Made by a program: the position numbers and the translations under genes. From contig NZ_CP048286.1 in NCBI RefSeq assembly GCF_010365285.1, forward strand, positions 3,669,501 to 3,733,500: a stretch of 64,000 nucleotides of DNA. The letters are read 5' to 3'. This document shows, in pieces, positions 42,027 to 50,009 of this stretch (its first letter is position 1; each line of letters starts with the position of its first letter). A model generated the notes under the pieces. The model saw only the letters and a list, made by a program, of their open reading frames with translations. It was not told where the DNA came from and did not search any database. The stretch comes from Paenibacillus rhizovicinus (GTDB lineage Bacteria; Bacillota; Bacilli; Paenibacillales; Paenibacillaceae).

Positions 42027-42040
42027 TGAAAGCGTGTACA
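42027..42040 (+). promoter_or_regulatory. Candidate CcpA (cre) site
   Basis: TGAAAGCGTGTACA fits the catabolite-responsive element consensus (TGWAARCGYTWNCW) at 13 of 14 positions. It lies 35 bp before the first permease gene of a sugar uptake operon, where carbon catabolite repression is expected. Confidence 0.45.
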
Positions 42041-42074
42041 CACTAGCATGAGCACAACGGAAGGAGTGGCTAAC

Positions 42075-43019
42075 ATGGACATGAAGAGCGGACGAAAACG
42101 CCCGCGGGTGCGCTGGCGCACGCAGGATACCGAGCTGACGTTTCTGGCCTTGCCGACGACGATCTGGTACATCTTATTTTGTTTCTTGCCGATGTTCGGC
42201 CTCATTATCGCCTTTAAAGATTTCAAGATTCACGGTGGTTTCCTGAGCAACGTTATCCACAGCAAGTGGTCGGGGTTCAAGAACTTTGAGTTTCTGTTCA
42301 AGTCGAACGACGCTTGGGTCGTCATTCGCAATACGCTTGGCTACAATTTGATCTTCATCATTCTGGGCATCGTGGTGCCCGTCACGTTGGCGATGATGAT
42401 CGGCCAGCTGCACAACAGCAAGGCCGGCAAAGTTTATCAGACGCTGATGTTCCTGCCTTACTTCTTGTCTTGGGTCGTGGTGTCCGCTATCGTGTGGGCG
42501 TTCCTCAGCTTCGACAAAGGGATCGCCAACCAGTTCCTGGGCAGCCTCGGCAAAGACCCGGTCAACTGGTACATGGAGCCGAAATATTGGCCGTACTTCT
42601 TGGTATTCATGAACGTGTGGAAAGGGCTGGGCTATGGCATGGTCGTTTACCTGGCGACCATCACCGGCATCGACAGCACGTACTATGAAGCAGCCGTTAT
42701 TGACGGCGCTTCCAAATGGCAGCAAGCGCGATTCATTACGCTGCCCTTGATGAAGCTGGTTATCGTGATGATGTTCATTCTGGCGGTAGGACGCATCTTC
42801 TATACCGATTTCGGCTTGTTCTTCCAAGTGCCGCGGAATTCGAACTCGCTGTTCGATGTCGCGACTACGCTTGACGTGCTCGTGTACAGTCAGCTCAAAA
42901 CCGCTACGGTGGGCATGGCTTCGGCTTCCGCATTCGTACAATCCGTGATGGGTTGTCTGACCATTCTGACTGCTAACTGGATCGTTCGACGCGTCGACCG
43001 TGAAAGCGCAATGATGTAA
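42075..43019 (+). CDS. Carbohydrate ABC permease, LplB-type
   Basis: A 314-residue protein. ATG 42075 follows AAGGAGTGGC. Six helices begin with LTFLALPTTIWYILFCFLPMFGLIIAFKDFKI, the hallmark of the LplB/YtcP group of CUT1 permeases. The EAA loop is YYEAAVIDGASKWQQARFITLPLM, which contacts the ATPase. It pairs with the permease encoded next and the lipoprotein at 44077. No ATPase gene is present; such systems commonly share an MsmX-type ATPase encoded elsewhere. Likely cargo is a plant-derived oligosaccharide, but this is not readable. Confidence 0.92.
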   Translation: MDMKSGRKRPRVRWRTQDTELTFLALPTTIWYILFCFLPMFGLIIAFKDFKIHGGFLSNVIHSKWSGFKNFEFLFKSNDAWVVIRNTLGYNLIFIILGIVVPVTLAMMIGQLHNSKAGKVYQTLMFLPYFLSWVVVSAIVWAFLSFDKGIANQFLGSLGKDPVNWYMEPKYWPYFLVFMNVWKGLGYGMVVYLATITGIDSTYYEAAVIDGASKWQQARFITLPLMKLVIVMMFILAVGRIFYTDFGLFFQVPRNSNSLFDVATTLDVLVYSQLKTATVGMASASAFVQSVMGCLTILTANWIVRRVDRESAMM

Positions 43020-43034
43020 AGGAGGAAGCGGGAA

Positions 43035-43964
43035 ATGTCATCAAGAACGCAATTCGAATCCGGATTGGATAAATTCAACCGGGTCAAAACCGGCACAAAC
43101 GTCGGTTTCCATCTCATCTTTATCGTGCTGTCGCTGCTTTGCCTGATCCCGGTCATCGTGGTGCTGTCCATCTCGTTCAGCAGCGAAGATTCCATACGGA
43201 ACGGCGGCTACCATATCTTCCCGACGGCTTTCTCCGGCGAGGCTTATCATTACATCGCCCAGCAAGGAAAGTTGATTTCAAAGGCGCTCGGCATCTCCGT
43301 ACTCGTTACCGTCGTCGGCACGGTGCTTGGCGTCATGCTGACCACTTCGATGGGCTATGTCCTGTCCCGTCCGAATTATAAGCTGAACGGATTCCTGACT
43401 TGGATCGTCTTCATCCCGATGGTGTTCAACGGCGGTTTGGTGTCCAGCTACTACATCAACTCGAATTTGCTCGGGCTGAAGGATACGGTATGGGCGCTCA
43501 TTCTTCCATTGGCCGTCTCGTCGTTCAACGTCATCATTTGCAAAACGTTCTTCCGAAGCACGATTCCGGACGCATTGATCGAATCCGCGGAAATCGACGG
43601 TTCGAGCCAGCTGCGCATCTTCTTCTCGATCGTGCTGCCGATTTCGCTTCCGGTACTGGCGACGATCGGATTGTTCCTCTGTTTCTCCTATTGGAACGAT
43701 TGGTTCAACTCCATGCTGTACATCGACAATCAGGACCTGTACTCGCTGCAGGCGCTGTTGAACAGTTTGATGACCAACGTGGATGCCTTGGCCAAGAACG
43801 CGTCCGTCATGGGAATCAGCTACGCGCAGCTTGTCGCAACCATGCCGAAGGAATCCGCGAGGATGGCCGTCGCCATCATCATCGTGCTTCCCGTGGCGAT
43901 CGCCTATCCGTTCTTCCAGAAATACTTTATTTCCGGTCTGACGGTCGGCGCTGTCAAAGGTTAA
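43035..43964 (+). CDS. Carbohydrate ABC permease, LplC/YtcP-type
   Basis: A 309-residue permease with six helices. FHLIFIVLSLLCLIPVIVVLSISFSSEDSIRNGGYHIFPTAFSGEAYHYI is the typical N-terminal helix and the first outer segment of LplC-like proteins. The EAA loop is LIESAEIDGSSQLRIFFSIVLPISLPVLATIGLF. The C-terminus YPFFQKYFISGLTVGAVKG is diagnostic of this subfamily. It starts 15 bp behind the first permease gene, after AAAGGAGGAAGCGGG, and forms the heterodimeric channel with it. Confidence 0.93.
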   Translation: MSSRTQFESGLDKFNRVKTGTNVGFHLIFIVLSLLCLIPVIVVLSISFSSEDSIRNGGYHIFPTAFSGEAYHYIAQQGKLISKALGISVLVTVVGTVLGVMLTTSMGYVLSRPNYKLNGFLTWIVFIPMVFNGGLVSSYYINSNLLGLKDTVWALILPLAVSSFNVIICKTFFRSTIPDALIESAEIDGSSQLRIFFSIVLPISLPVLATIGLFLCFSYWNDWFNSMLYIDNQDLYSLQALLNSLMTNVDALAKNASVMGISYAQLVATMPKESARMAVAIIIVLPVAIAYPFFQKYFISGLTVGAVKG

Positions 43965-44076
43965 TCCGAGCAACTTGAATAAGCCTGGATATTATCCGGT
44001 TTATATATCCGCCGCAACACATCAAAGGCGGGGTGCATGGAAAGAGAGAAAGATAATTAAAAGGAGGAACAACATC

Positions 44077-45600
44077 ATGAAAAAGACAAAGAAGCAACTG
44101 CTTGCAATCGGCGCCGCGGCGCTCCTGACAACTGCTCTGGCAGGCTGCGGCAACTCGAATTCCGATTCGAACAACGCGGCTAACAACACGCCGGCTAATA
44201 CGCCTGCGAATACGGCAACCGACGCCGGGACGAATGCGAACACGCCTGCGAAGTCCGGCGATGTGCCAACGCTCGTATGGTGGACGATCGGCGGCCAAGT
44301 GCCGGAGAACTTCGACAAGGCGCTCGAGGCAATGAACGCATATACGGCTGAGAAAATCGGCGTGAAAGTCGATATCAAAGTAGCAAGCTGGGGCGACTGG
44401 GATACGAAGATCAACACGGTCGTGAACACGGGCGAACCGTTCGATATCATGTTTACGAATAACGGCAAATACAGCCAGCAAGTCGCTTTGGGCGCGTTTG
44501 CCGACCTGACGGATCTCGTTCAGAAGGACACGCCGGATCTCTACAACCTCATTCCGCAGAAGGTTTGGGATGGAACGAAAATCGGCGGGAAAATCTATTC
44601 CGTACCGACGTATAAAGACTCCTCGCTCACGCAATACTGGGTATTCGACGACAAGTACGTACAGAAATACGGCATTGACACGGCTAACATCAAATCGATG
44701 CAAGATCTCGACAAGCCTTTCCACGATATGAAAGCCGGCGAAGGCAAGAGCTTCTATCCGCTGCCAATGACACAAAGCGGATTTAACGGCTTCTTCAATA
44801 ACTACGATGACTTGACGCTCGGTCTGCCGCCGATTGGCGTGAAAGTAGACGACGCGTCCCGTAAAGTCGTATCCGTGCTCGAGCAGCCGGACATCATGAA
44901 CGACCTGAAATCGCTGCACAGCTGGTACAAAGACGGCATCGTCAACCCGGATGCGCCAACGAAAACAGAAGCGGACAAAGGACCTTCGTTCTTCGCGGCG
45001 CAAGCATTCCCGGGCGCCGAAACGACTTGGCAGATCAACGAAGGCGTAGCGAAGTACGACATGTTCCAATACTTCGGACCGATCTACACGACGAGCACGA
45101 TTCAAGGCTCCTTGAACGCGATCTCGGCGAACTCGAAATACAAGAGCGAAGCGTTGAAATACCTGCAACTGGTCAACACCGATCCGAAGCTGCGCAACAT
45201 GCTGGCATTCGGCGAGCCGGGCGTCGACTACACGAACGTGGACGGCGAGAAAGTCGTTGAACGCACGACCGATACTTGGCCGCTGGCTGCTTACACGCAA
45301 GGCACGTTCTTCGACCTGGCCGTTACGAAAGGCGCTCCGGTCGATCAATGGGATCAAGTCAAGAAGCTGAACGAGCAAGCAACTTCCTCCACGGCGCTCG
45401 GCTTCGCGTTGGATATCAGCAAGCTGGGTACGGAAGTAGCCAACACGAAAGCAGTATGGGACAAATACCGCTATGAACTGATGACGGGCGCTTCCGATCC
45501 GGAGAAAGTGGTACCGAAAATCGTTGCCGAATTGAAAGCTGCCGGCATGGATACGATCACGAAGGCCGCGCAAGAGCAAATCGACGCTTATTTCAAATAA
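44077..45600 (+). CDS. Sugar-binding lipoprotein, LplA-type
   Basis: A 507-residue extracellular solute-binding protein. ATG 44077 follows AAAAGGAGGAACAACATC. The signal peptide ends in the lipobox LAGC with the lipidated Cys at residue 24, followed by an Asn/Thr/Pro-rich linker to about 65. The binding domain starts PTLVWWTIGGQVPENFDKALEAMNAYTAEKIGVKVDIK, typical for family 1 binding proteins of LplA type. It delivers sugar to the two permeases encoded upstream. A second protein of the same family is encoded at 48267. Confidence 0.92.
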   Translation: MKKTKKQLLAIGAAALLTTALAGCGNSNSDSNNAANNTPANTPANTATDAGTNANTPAKSGDVPTLVWWTIGGQVPENFDKALEAMNAYTAEKIGVKVDIKVASWGDWDTKINTVVNTGEPFDIMFTNNGKYSQQVALGAFADLTDLVQKDTPDLYNLIPQKVWDGTKIGGKIYSVPTYKDSSLTQYWVFDDKYVQKYGIDTANIKSMQDLDKPFHDMKAGEGKSFYPLPMTQSGFNGFFNNYDDLTLGLPPIGVKVDDASRKVVSVLEQPDIMNDLKSLHSWYKDGIVNPDAPTKTEADKGPSFFAAQAFPGAETTWQINEGVAKYDMFQYFGPIYTTSTIQGSLNAISANSKYKSEALKYLQLVNTDPKLRNMLAFGEPGVDYTNVDGEKVVERTTDTWPLAAYTQGTFFDLAVTKGAPVDQWDQVKKLNEQATSSTALGFALDISKLGTEVANTKAVWDKYRYELMTGASDPEKVVPKIVAELKAAGMDTITKAAQEQIDAYFK

Positions 45601-45635
45601 GTTATAAGTTGGACTTGTGATCGACAGTCGACATC

Positions 45636-45672
45636 CAGAAAACCCGAACGGGATTGCCGTTCGGGTTTTCTG
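45636..45672 (+). terminator. Terminator between transport and regulatory genes
   Basis: A perfect 16-bp stem, CAGAAAACCCGAACGG with its complement, around GATTG. There is only a weak T run behind, so some read-through into the kinase gene is possible. Confidence 0.75.
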
Positions 45673-45762
45673 TCACAATTTTCTGGATTGCTTTTATCGA
45701 CAACTACGTTATATGGTTGAGCGGTGGGGTGCGACATAAGCTTATTGCAAAGGAGACGCCGC

Positions 45763-47523
45763 ATGCGTTCATTTATGCAAATTAAGATCTATCGCGGCAA
45801 ATTCATTGCATATGCGGTATTCGTAGTATTCATCGGCTTAACGCTCGGCGCGCTCACCTGTGCGGTACTGCTCGATCAATGGGTGGGAAATTCCCGGAAC
45901 GAGGCGGCCGGGGCGTTCTCCCGGGTGGAAAACGGCCTTCAATACGATTCCGACCGAATCGAAGCCTTCATGCAGCGGGTCTATTCCAATAGCGGACTGG
46001 TGTCCGACATTCGCAGTTTCTTGGGAAACAACGCCGAAGGCTATCTGACGAGCAGATTGCAGAGCAGCCATTATAACCGGCCGCTCGTATCCTTCCCCGA
46101 CGATATGAAAGCCTTCCTGAGCAACGGAGGCAAGGGCGATATCACGCAAGTAAGCCTGCATACCGAACAAGAGGGCAACGTGGTGAGCTTTGACAATAAC
46201 GGCAATACGAGCTTTCAATTCCGCCTGCCGAGTACGGACGCAACGTTCAGCGAGTCGATCCAGAAAGGATTCGTCTACCATAAGAAGCTGTCGGACCCGA
46301 ACCAAATTTCCCGCCAGCTGGGCGAATTCCGCTTCCTGGTCAGCAGCGACAAGATTTTCAAGACGGTGCAAAACGACCACCTGAGCGAGGCCGCGGCTGT
46401 CAGCGCTTCCGGAGACGTATACCTGATCGCGGGCAGCGGCAAGAAGACGGAGGATTTGGTTCGCCGGGCCGTGGCGGATGGCGGCACGCATGGCTATCTA
46501 TCGACGGGATTGGTGGACCGCGCGTATTACGCAACGTATAAATCGACCGAGTTTGATTATGAGTTTGTCAGCATCGTGGACGTAGCTCCGTTAATTCGTC
46601 AAAAGGCGAACGTGCTGCTCATCGTGTTTCTCATCGTGCTGGCCGCGATGATTTGCGTGCTGCTGCTGATCGTATATAATCTCCGCGAGGATGCGAACTT
46701 CCTGCGGCGGATTATCGTTTCCATCGGAAGGGCGAAGACCGCGGACTTTACGCCGGTTAATCCGCCTCGTTACCGGAGGAACGAATACGGCATGATCGCC
46801 AGGGAATTGGACGATATGATTCATCAGCTCGACAAGCATATCCGTACGAATTATTTACTGAAGCTTAAGCAGCAAGAGACCGAGATGAAAGCGCTTCAGC
46901 ATCAAATCAATCCGCATTTTCTGTATAATACGCTTGAGGTTATCCGATCATCGGCGCTGGTGAACAGCGCGGATTACACGTCCGACGCCATTGCCACCTT
47001 GGGCGCGCTCTATCGCGATATCGTGAAGAACGAGAACATCATACCGCTCGACAGCGAGCTGGATCTGCTTCAGAAATATTTGAAAATCATGGAGTTCAAG
47101 TATCCGGACCGGTTCTATCATCAGTTCAATGTGGAGCAGGCGCTGCTATCCTTGCCTACCGTGAAATTCTGGCTGCAGCCGCTGGCGGAGAACTTCTTCA
47201 TTCACGGCTTCAATCCGGAGAGCGAGTTCAACCTGCTCATCGTGAACGGCTGGGAGGAAGCGGACCGCTTCGTACTGGAGATCGTGGATAACGGCAACAG
47301 CATCTCCGATGCGCGCCTGGCCGAGATCAGGAATAAGCTTTCCAGAGGCGAGGACGCCGCTGCGGACAGCATCGGCCTGCGCAACGTGTATACCCGGCTG
47401 CATTTTTTCTACGGATCGGGTTTCTCTATGAGCATCGACAACAACGAGGAAGCGGGGGTCAAAATATCCGTATTCTTATCCAAGGAGGCTACTTACGATG
47501 TACAAGCTGCTGATCGTAGATGA
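45763..47523 (+). CDS. YesM-type sensor histidine kinase
   Basis: A 586-residue protein. ATG 45763 follows AAAGGAGACGCCGC. Two membrane helices (about 13-35 and 272-300) enclose a large extracellular sensor domain. A HAMP-like segment and the His_kinase domain follow (MKALQHQINPHFLYNTLEVIRSSAL, about 374-398, with the phospho-accepting His), then HATPase_c (LQPLAENFFIHGF, VDNGNSI, GIGLRNVYTRLHFFYG-like). It probably senses sugar, perhaps through the binding lipoproteins, and phosphorylates the regulator encoded next. The 26-bp overlap with that gene shows coupling. Confidence 0.92.
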   Translation: MRSFMQIKIYRGKFIAYAVFVVFIGLTLGALTCAVLLDQWVGNSRNEAAGAFSRVENGLQYDSDRIEAFMQRVYSNSGLVSDIRSFLGNNAEGYLTSRLQSSHYNRPLVSFPDDMKAFLSNGGKGDITQVSLHTEQEGNVVSFDNNGNTSFQFRLPSTDATFSESIQKGFVYHKKLSDPNQISRQLGEFRFLVSSDKIFKTVQNDHLSEAAAVSASGDVYLIAGSGKKTEDLVRRAVADGGTHGYLSTGLVDRAYYATYKSTEFDYEFVSIVDVAPLIRQKANVLLIVFLIVLAAMICVLLLIVYNLREDANFLRRIIVSIGRAKTADFTPVNPPRYRRNEYGMIARELDDMIHQLDKHIRTNYLLKLKQQETEMKALQHQINPHFLYNTLEVIRSSALVNSADYTSDAIATLGALYRDIVKNENIIPLDSELDLLQKYLKIMEFKYPDRFYHQFNVEQALLSLPTVKFWLQPLAENFFIHGFNPESEFNLLIVNGWEEADRFVLEIVDNGNSISDARLAEIRNKLSRGEDAAADSIGLRNVYTRLHFFYGSGFSMSIDNNEEAGVKISVFLSKEATYDVQAADRR

Positions 47524-48259
47524 CGAGCCGCAGATTCTGGAGGGAATGAAACGAACGCTGGATTGGGAGAAGTACGGCTTCGGCCGCATCGAGACGAGCG
47601 AAACGTACGAAGGCGCGATTTCGAAGGCGGTGGAATTCCTGCCGGATTTGGCGATTTTCGATGTATGCATCGGCAAGCAGCGCGGCTATGACGCGATTCA
47701 TAAGCTCAACGAGCTGCGCCTGCCATCCAAATATATCATTATGAGCGGCTATGGCGAATTCCAATATGCGCTGGAGGCCATACGCTGCGGCGCCAAGGAC
47801 TATCTGCTTAAACCCGTCGACCGTTCGAAGCTGCAGCAATTAGTCGAGAGGATTATCGTCGAGGATCTGCACGGTACGCTCGAAGGTACGGACCGCGACG
47901 ACCTGGACATGGATCCGGTGCTCGGCGTGCGCTACGACAGCCTGTCCAAGCTGACCAACCGCATCCTGCTGATCGTCAAGGCGGAGTATGCCCAGAACTT
48001 AAGTTTGAAATCGGTTGCGGAACGTTTCCGGATGAACGGAACGTATCTGGGGCAGCTTTTCCTTAAGGAGACGCATAAGAAATTCTCGGAATATCTCATG
48101 GCCTACCGCATGCTTCGCGCGCAGGAACGCATTCAGTCCACGGACGAGAAAATCATCAGCATCGCGCTTTCCGTAGGCTATCCCAACCTGAACTATTTCT
48201 ATTCTCATTTCCATGCTTATTTCGGCAAATCACCCTCGGATTTGCGGAGAAAGGAATAA
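47498..48259 (+). CDS. AraC-type response regulator (YesN-like, short form)
   Basis: A 253-residue protein. The receiver domain at 1-125 has Asp8/Asp9, the phosphorylated Asp55 (LAIFDVCIG), Ser/Thr in IIMSGYGEF and Lys in LLKPVDRS. The AraC-type double helix-turn-helix is at about 155-250 (NLSLKSVAERFRMNGTYLGQLFLKETHKKFSEYLMAYRMLRAQERI... ISIALSVGYPNLNYFYSHFHAYFGKSPSDLR). Most YesN proteins have a long linker and reach 350-540 residues; here it is nearly absent. It probably activates the sugar operon at 42075 and the lipoprotein gene behind it. Confidence 0.92.
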   Translation: MYKLLIVDDEPQILEGMKRTLDWEKYGFGRIETSETYEGAISKAVEFLPDLAIFDVCIGKQRGYDAIHKLNELRLPSKYIIMSGYGEFQYALEAIRCGAKDYLLKPVDRSKLQQLVERIIVEDLHGTLEGTDRDDLDMDPVLGVRYDSLSKLTNRILLIVKAEYAQNLSLKSVAERFRMNGTYLGQLFLKETHKKFSEYLMAYRMLRAQERIQSTDEKIISIALSVGYPNLNYFYSHFHAYFGKSPSDLRRKE

Positions 48260-48266
48260 CGCCGCA

Positions 48267-49781
48267 ATGCGACAACAACGGAATTGGAGTCGTCTCGCCG
48301 TCACTCTCATGCTCGTCATGCTGCTGCCTCTAGCCGGCTGCTTCTCCGGATCCGGCAAGAACGAGAATGCCGGACAGACCGGCAGCACAGTGAATTTGAT
48401 TTATTATACGATCGGGGATCCCGACGCGGACCTTCAGATGGTCAACGACAAGATCAACGAGGTGCTGGCCAAGAAGATCGGCGTCACGATTACGTATATC
48501 AAAGTGGGCTGGCAGGAGTATGCCGACCGGCTGAACACCCTTGTGTCGGCGGGCACGCCATTCGATATCGCCTTTGCGCCGGAGTATATGACGTACGCGC
48601 AGCGCGGCGCGTGGCTTAAGCTGGACGGCTATCTATCGAACGTCGGGCAGGATATGTACAAGGCCATCGACCCGATCTTCTGGAATGGCGTGCGAATGGA
48701 TGACGGCGGCATCTACGGCGTACCGACGAATAAGGAATTAGCCGTGCGCGACCAGTGGATGTACCCGGATGCGCTGGTGAAGAAATATCATATCGACATC
48801 TCCAAGTACACGACGCTGGCTTCCCTTGAACCGCTATTGAAGATGATCAAGGAGAAGGAGCCCGCGTACCAGCCGATGGAGCTGGATAAGGATTCCCAGA
48901 ACTTCTTCGCTCTGGACGGGTACGAATACGTAGCGGAGAAGACGCTTCCGCTCATGGTTCGCGTGATGGATCCCGGTTCTCCGGTCGTCAATATATTCGA
49001 AACCGAGGAAGGCCGTAAAGTGCTGGACATTCTTCGGCGCTACTACGTGGAAGGTTATATCAATGAGGATGCGGCCATGCGGGAAAGCCAAGGGCTGAAG
49101 CGGGGCGCGCTCGTATTCTGGAAAGCTGCCGGAGGCGGTCCGCTGTCGGAGAATAGCTGGAGCAAGGATCGCGGCTATAAGCTTGTGGCTTATCCGGTTA
49201 CACCTGCGCTGATCACGACGGAATCCATTCGCGGCGGGGTCATGGCCGTCAGCGCGGACACGAAGCATCCCGTCGAGTCCGTCAAGTTTCTCAACTTGCT
49301 CAACACGGATCCCGAGGTGCGCAACCTGTTCAATTTCGGAATCGAAGGCGTGCACTACACGCTGGACAGCAATGGCCAAGTGGTGCCCATTCCTCCGAAG
49401 GACAGTAACGGCAATCCGATTCCGGACGCGCTGCCAAGCTATGGAGGCGTGCAGTATACGCAGGGCAACTGGTTCATCCTGAAGACGATGGGCGGGCAAT
49501 TCCCGGATCCGCCCGATAAATGGGATCAGTTCCGCGCCAGCAACAAGGAAGCGGTCGATTCGAACACGCTGGGCTTCACCCCGGACTTCTCCCGGGTGCC
49601 GATCCAAATGCAGAACATCCAGATGGTTTGGGAGAAATATTTCCCGAGCTTGATGACCGGCAGCGTGAACGTCGACACGGTGCTGCCGATGTTCAATCAA
49701 GAGCTGCGGCAAGCGGGCATCGACGAGGTGCGGATAGAAGTGCAGAAGCAGCTGGATGCTTGGCGTGCTAGGCATAAGTAA
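48267..49781 (+). CDS. Second sugar-binding lipoprotein, LplA-type
   Basis: A 504-residue extracellular binding protein with lipobox LAGC (Cys25). The domain starts TVNLIYYTIGDPDADLQMVNDKINEVLAKKIGVTITYIKVGWQEYADRLNTLVSAGTPFDIAFAPEYMTY, which is similar in layout to the LplA-type protein at 44077, including the region SVKFLNLLNTDPEVRNLFNFGIEGVHYTLDSNGQVV. ATG 48267 lies 7 bp after the regulator stop. It therefore sits in the sensor operon, not with the permeases. It could share the same permeases or serve as the ligand-presenting partner of the kinase. Confidence 0.92.
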   Translation: MRQQRNWSRLAVTLMLVMLLPLAGCFSGSGKNENAGQTGSTVNLIYYTIGDPDADLQMVNDKINEVLAKKIGVTITYIKVGWQEYADRLNTLVSAGTPFDIAFAPEYMTYAQRGAWLKLDGYLSNVGQDMYKAIDPIFWNGVRMDDGGIYGVPTNKELAVRDQWMYPDALVKKYHIDISKYTTLASLEPLLKMIKEKEPAYQPMELDKDSQNFFALDGYEYVAEKTLPLMVRVMDPGSPVVNIFETEEGRKVLDILRRYYVEGYINEDAAMRESQGLKRGALVFWKAAGGGPLSENSWSKDRGYKLVAYPVTPALITTESIRGGVMAVSADTKHPVESVKFLNLLNTDPEVRNLFNFGIEGVHYTLDSNGQVVPIPPKDSNGNPIPDALPSYGGVQYTQGNWFILKTMGGQFPDPPDKWDQFRASNKEAVDSNTLGFTPDFSRVPIQMQNIQMVWEKYFPSLMTGSVNVDTVLPMFNQELRQAGIDEVRIEVQKQLDAWRARHK

Positions 49782-49803
49782 TAGGGCGTGGGTAAGAGGA
49801 GCG

Positions 49804-49848
49804 GGCAATTGCCAGGGGGGGAAACCCCTAGCGGTTGCCTGTTTTTTT
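49804..49848 (+). terminator. Rho-independent terminator
   Basis: An imperfect 15-bp stem (GGCAATTGCCAGGGG with CCCCTAGCGGTTGCC) is followed by seven T, 22 bp after the second lipoprotein gene. Confidence 0.85.
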
Positions 49849-50009
49849 GTAATAGGAGAGATTAAAATTTCCGCTAGAAAGCCAACAAACCGGCTCGCCC
49901 CCGTAAGCGGTGTGATATGATCATTGGAGTAGATCGCGCATGCTCTGATCGCCGCCGGCGAGTGCAAGCCATCCATCTAACCATTGTGAGATCAAGGTGG
50001 TACGATAAT

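Noticed and set aside
42174..42941. Long open frame antisense to the LplB-type permease.
   Set aside because: Its composition (His, Asp, Arg and Gln rich) is typical of the complement of membrane-protein codons, and no ribosome binding site is present.
43954..45579. Long open frame of about 540 codons antisense to the sugar-binding lipoprotein gene.
   Set aside because: The plus-strand gene has a lipobox, ribosome binding site and family motifs. The antisense frame is Arg-rich and has no start signal, so it is a by-product of GC-rich codons.
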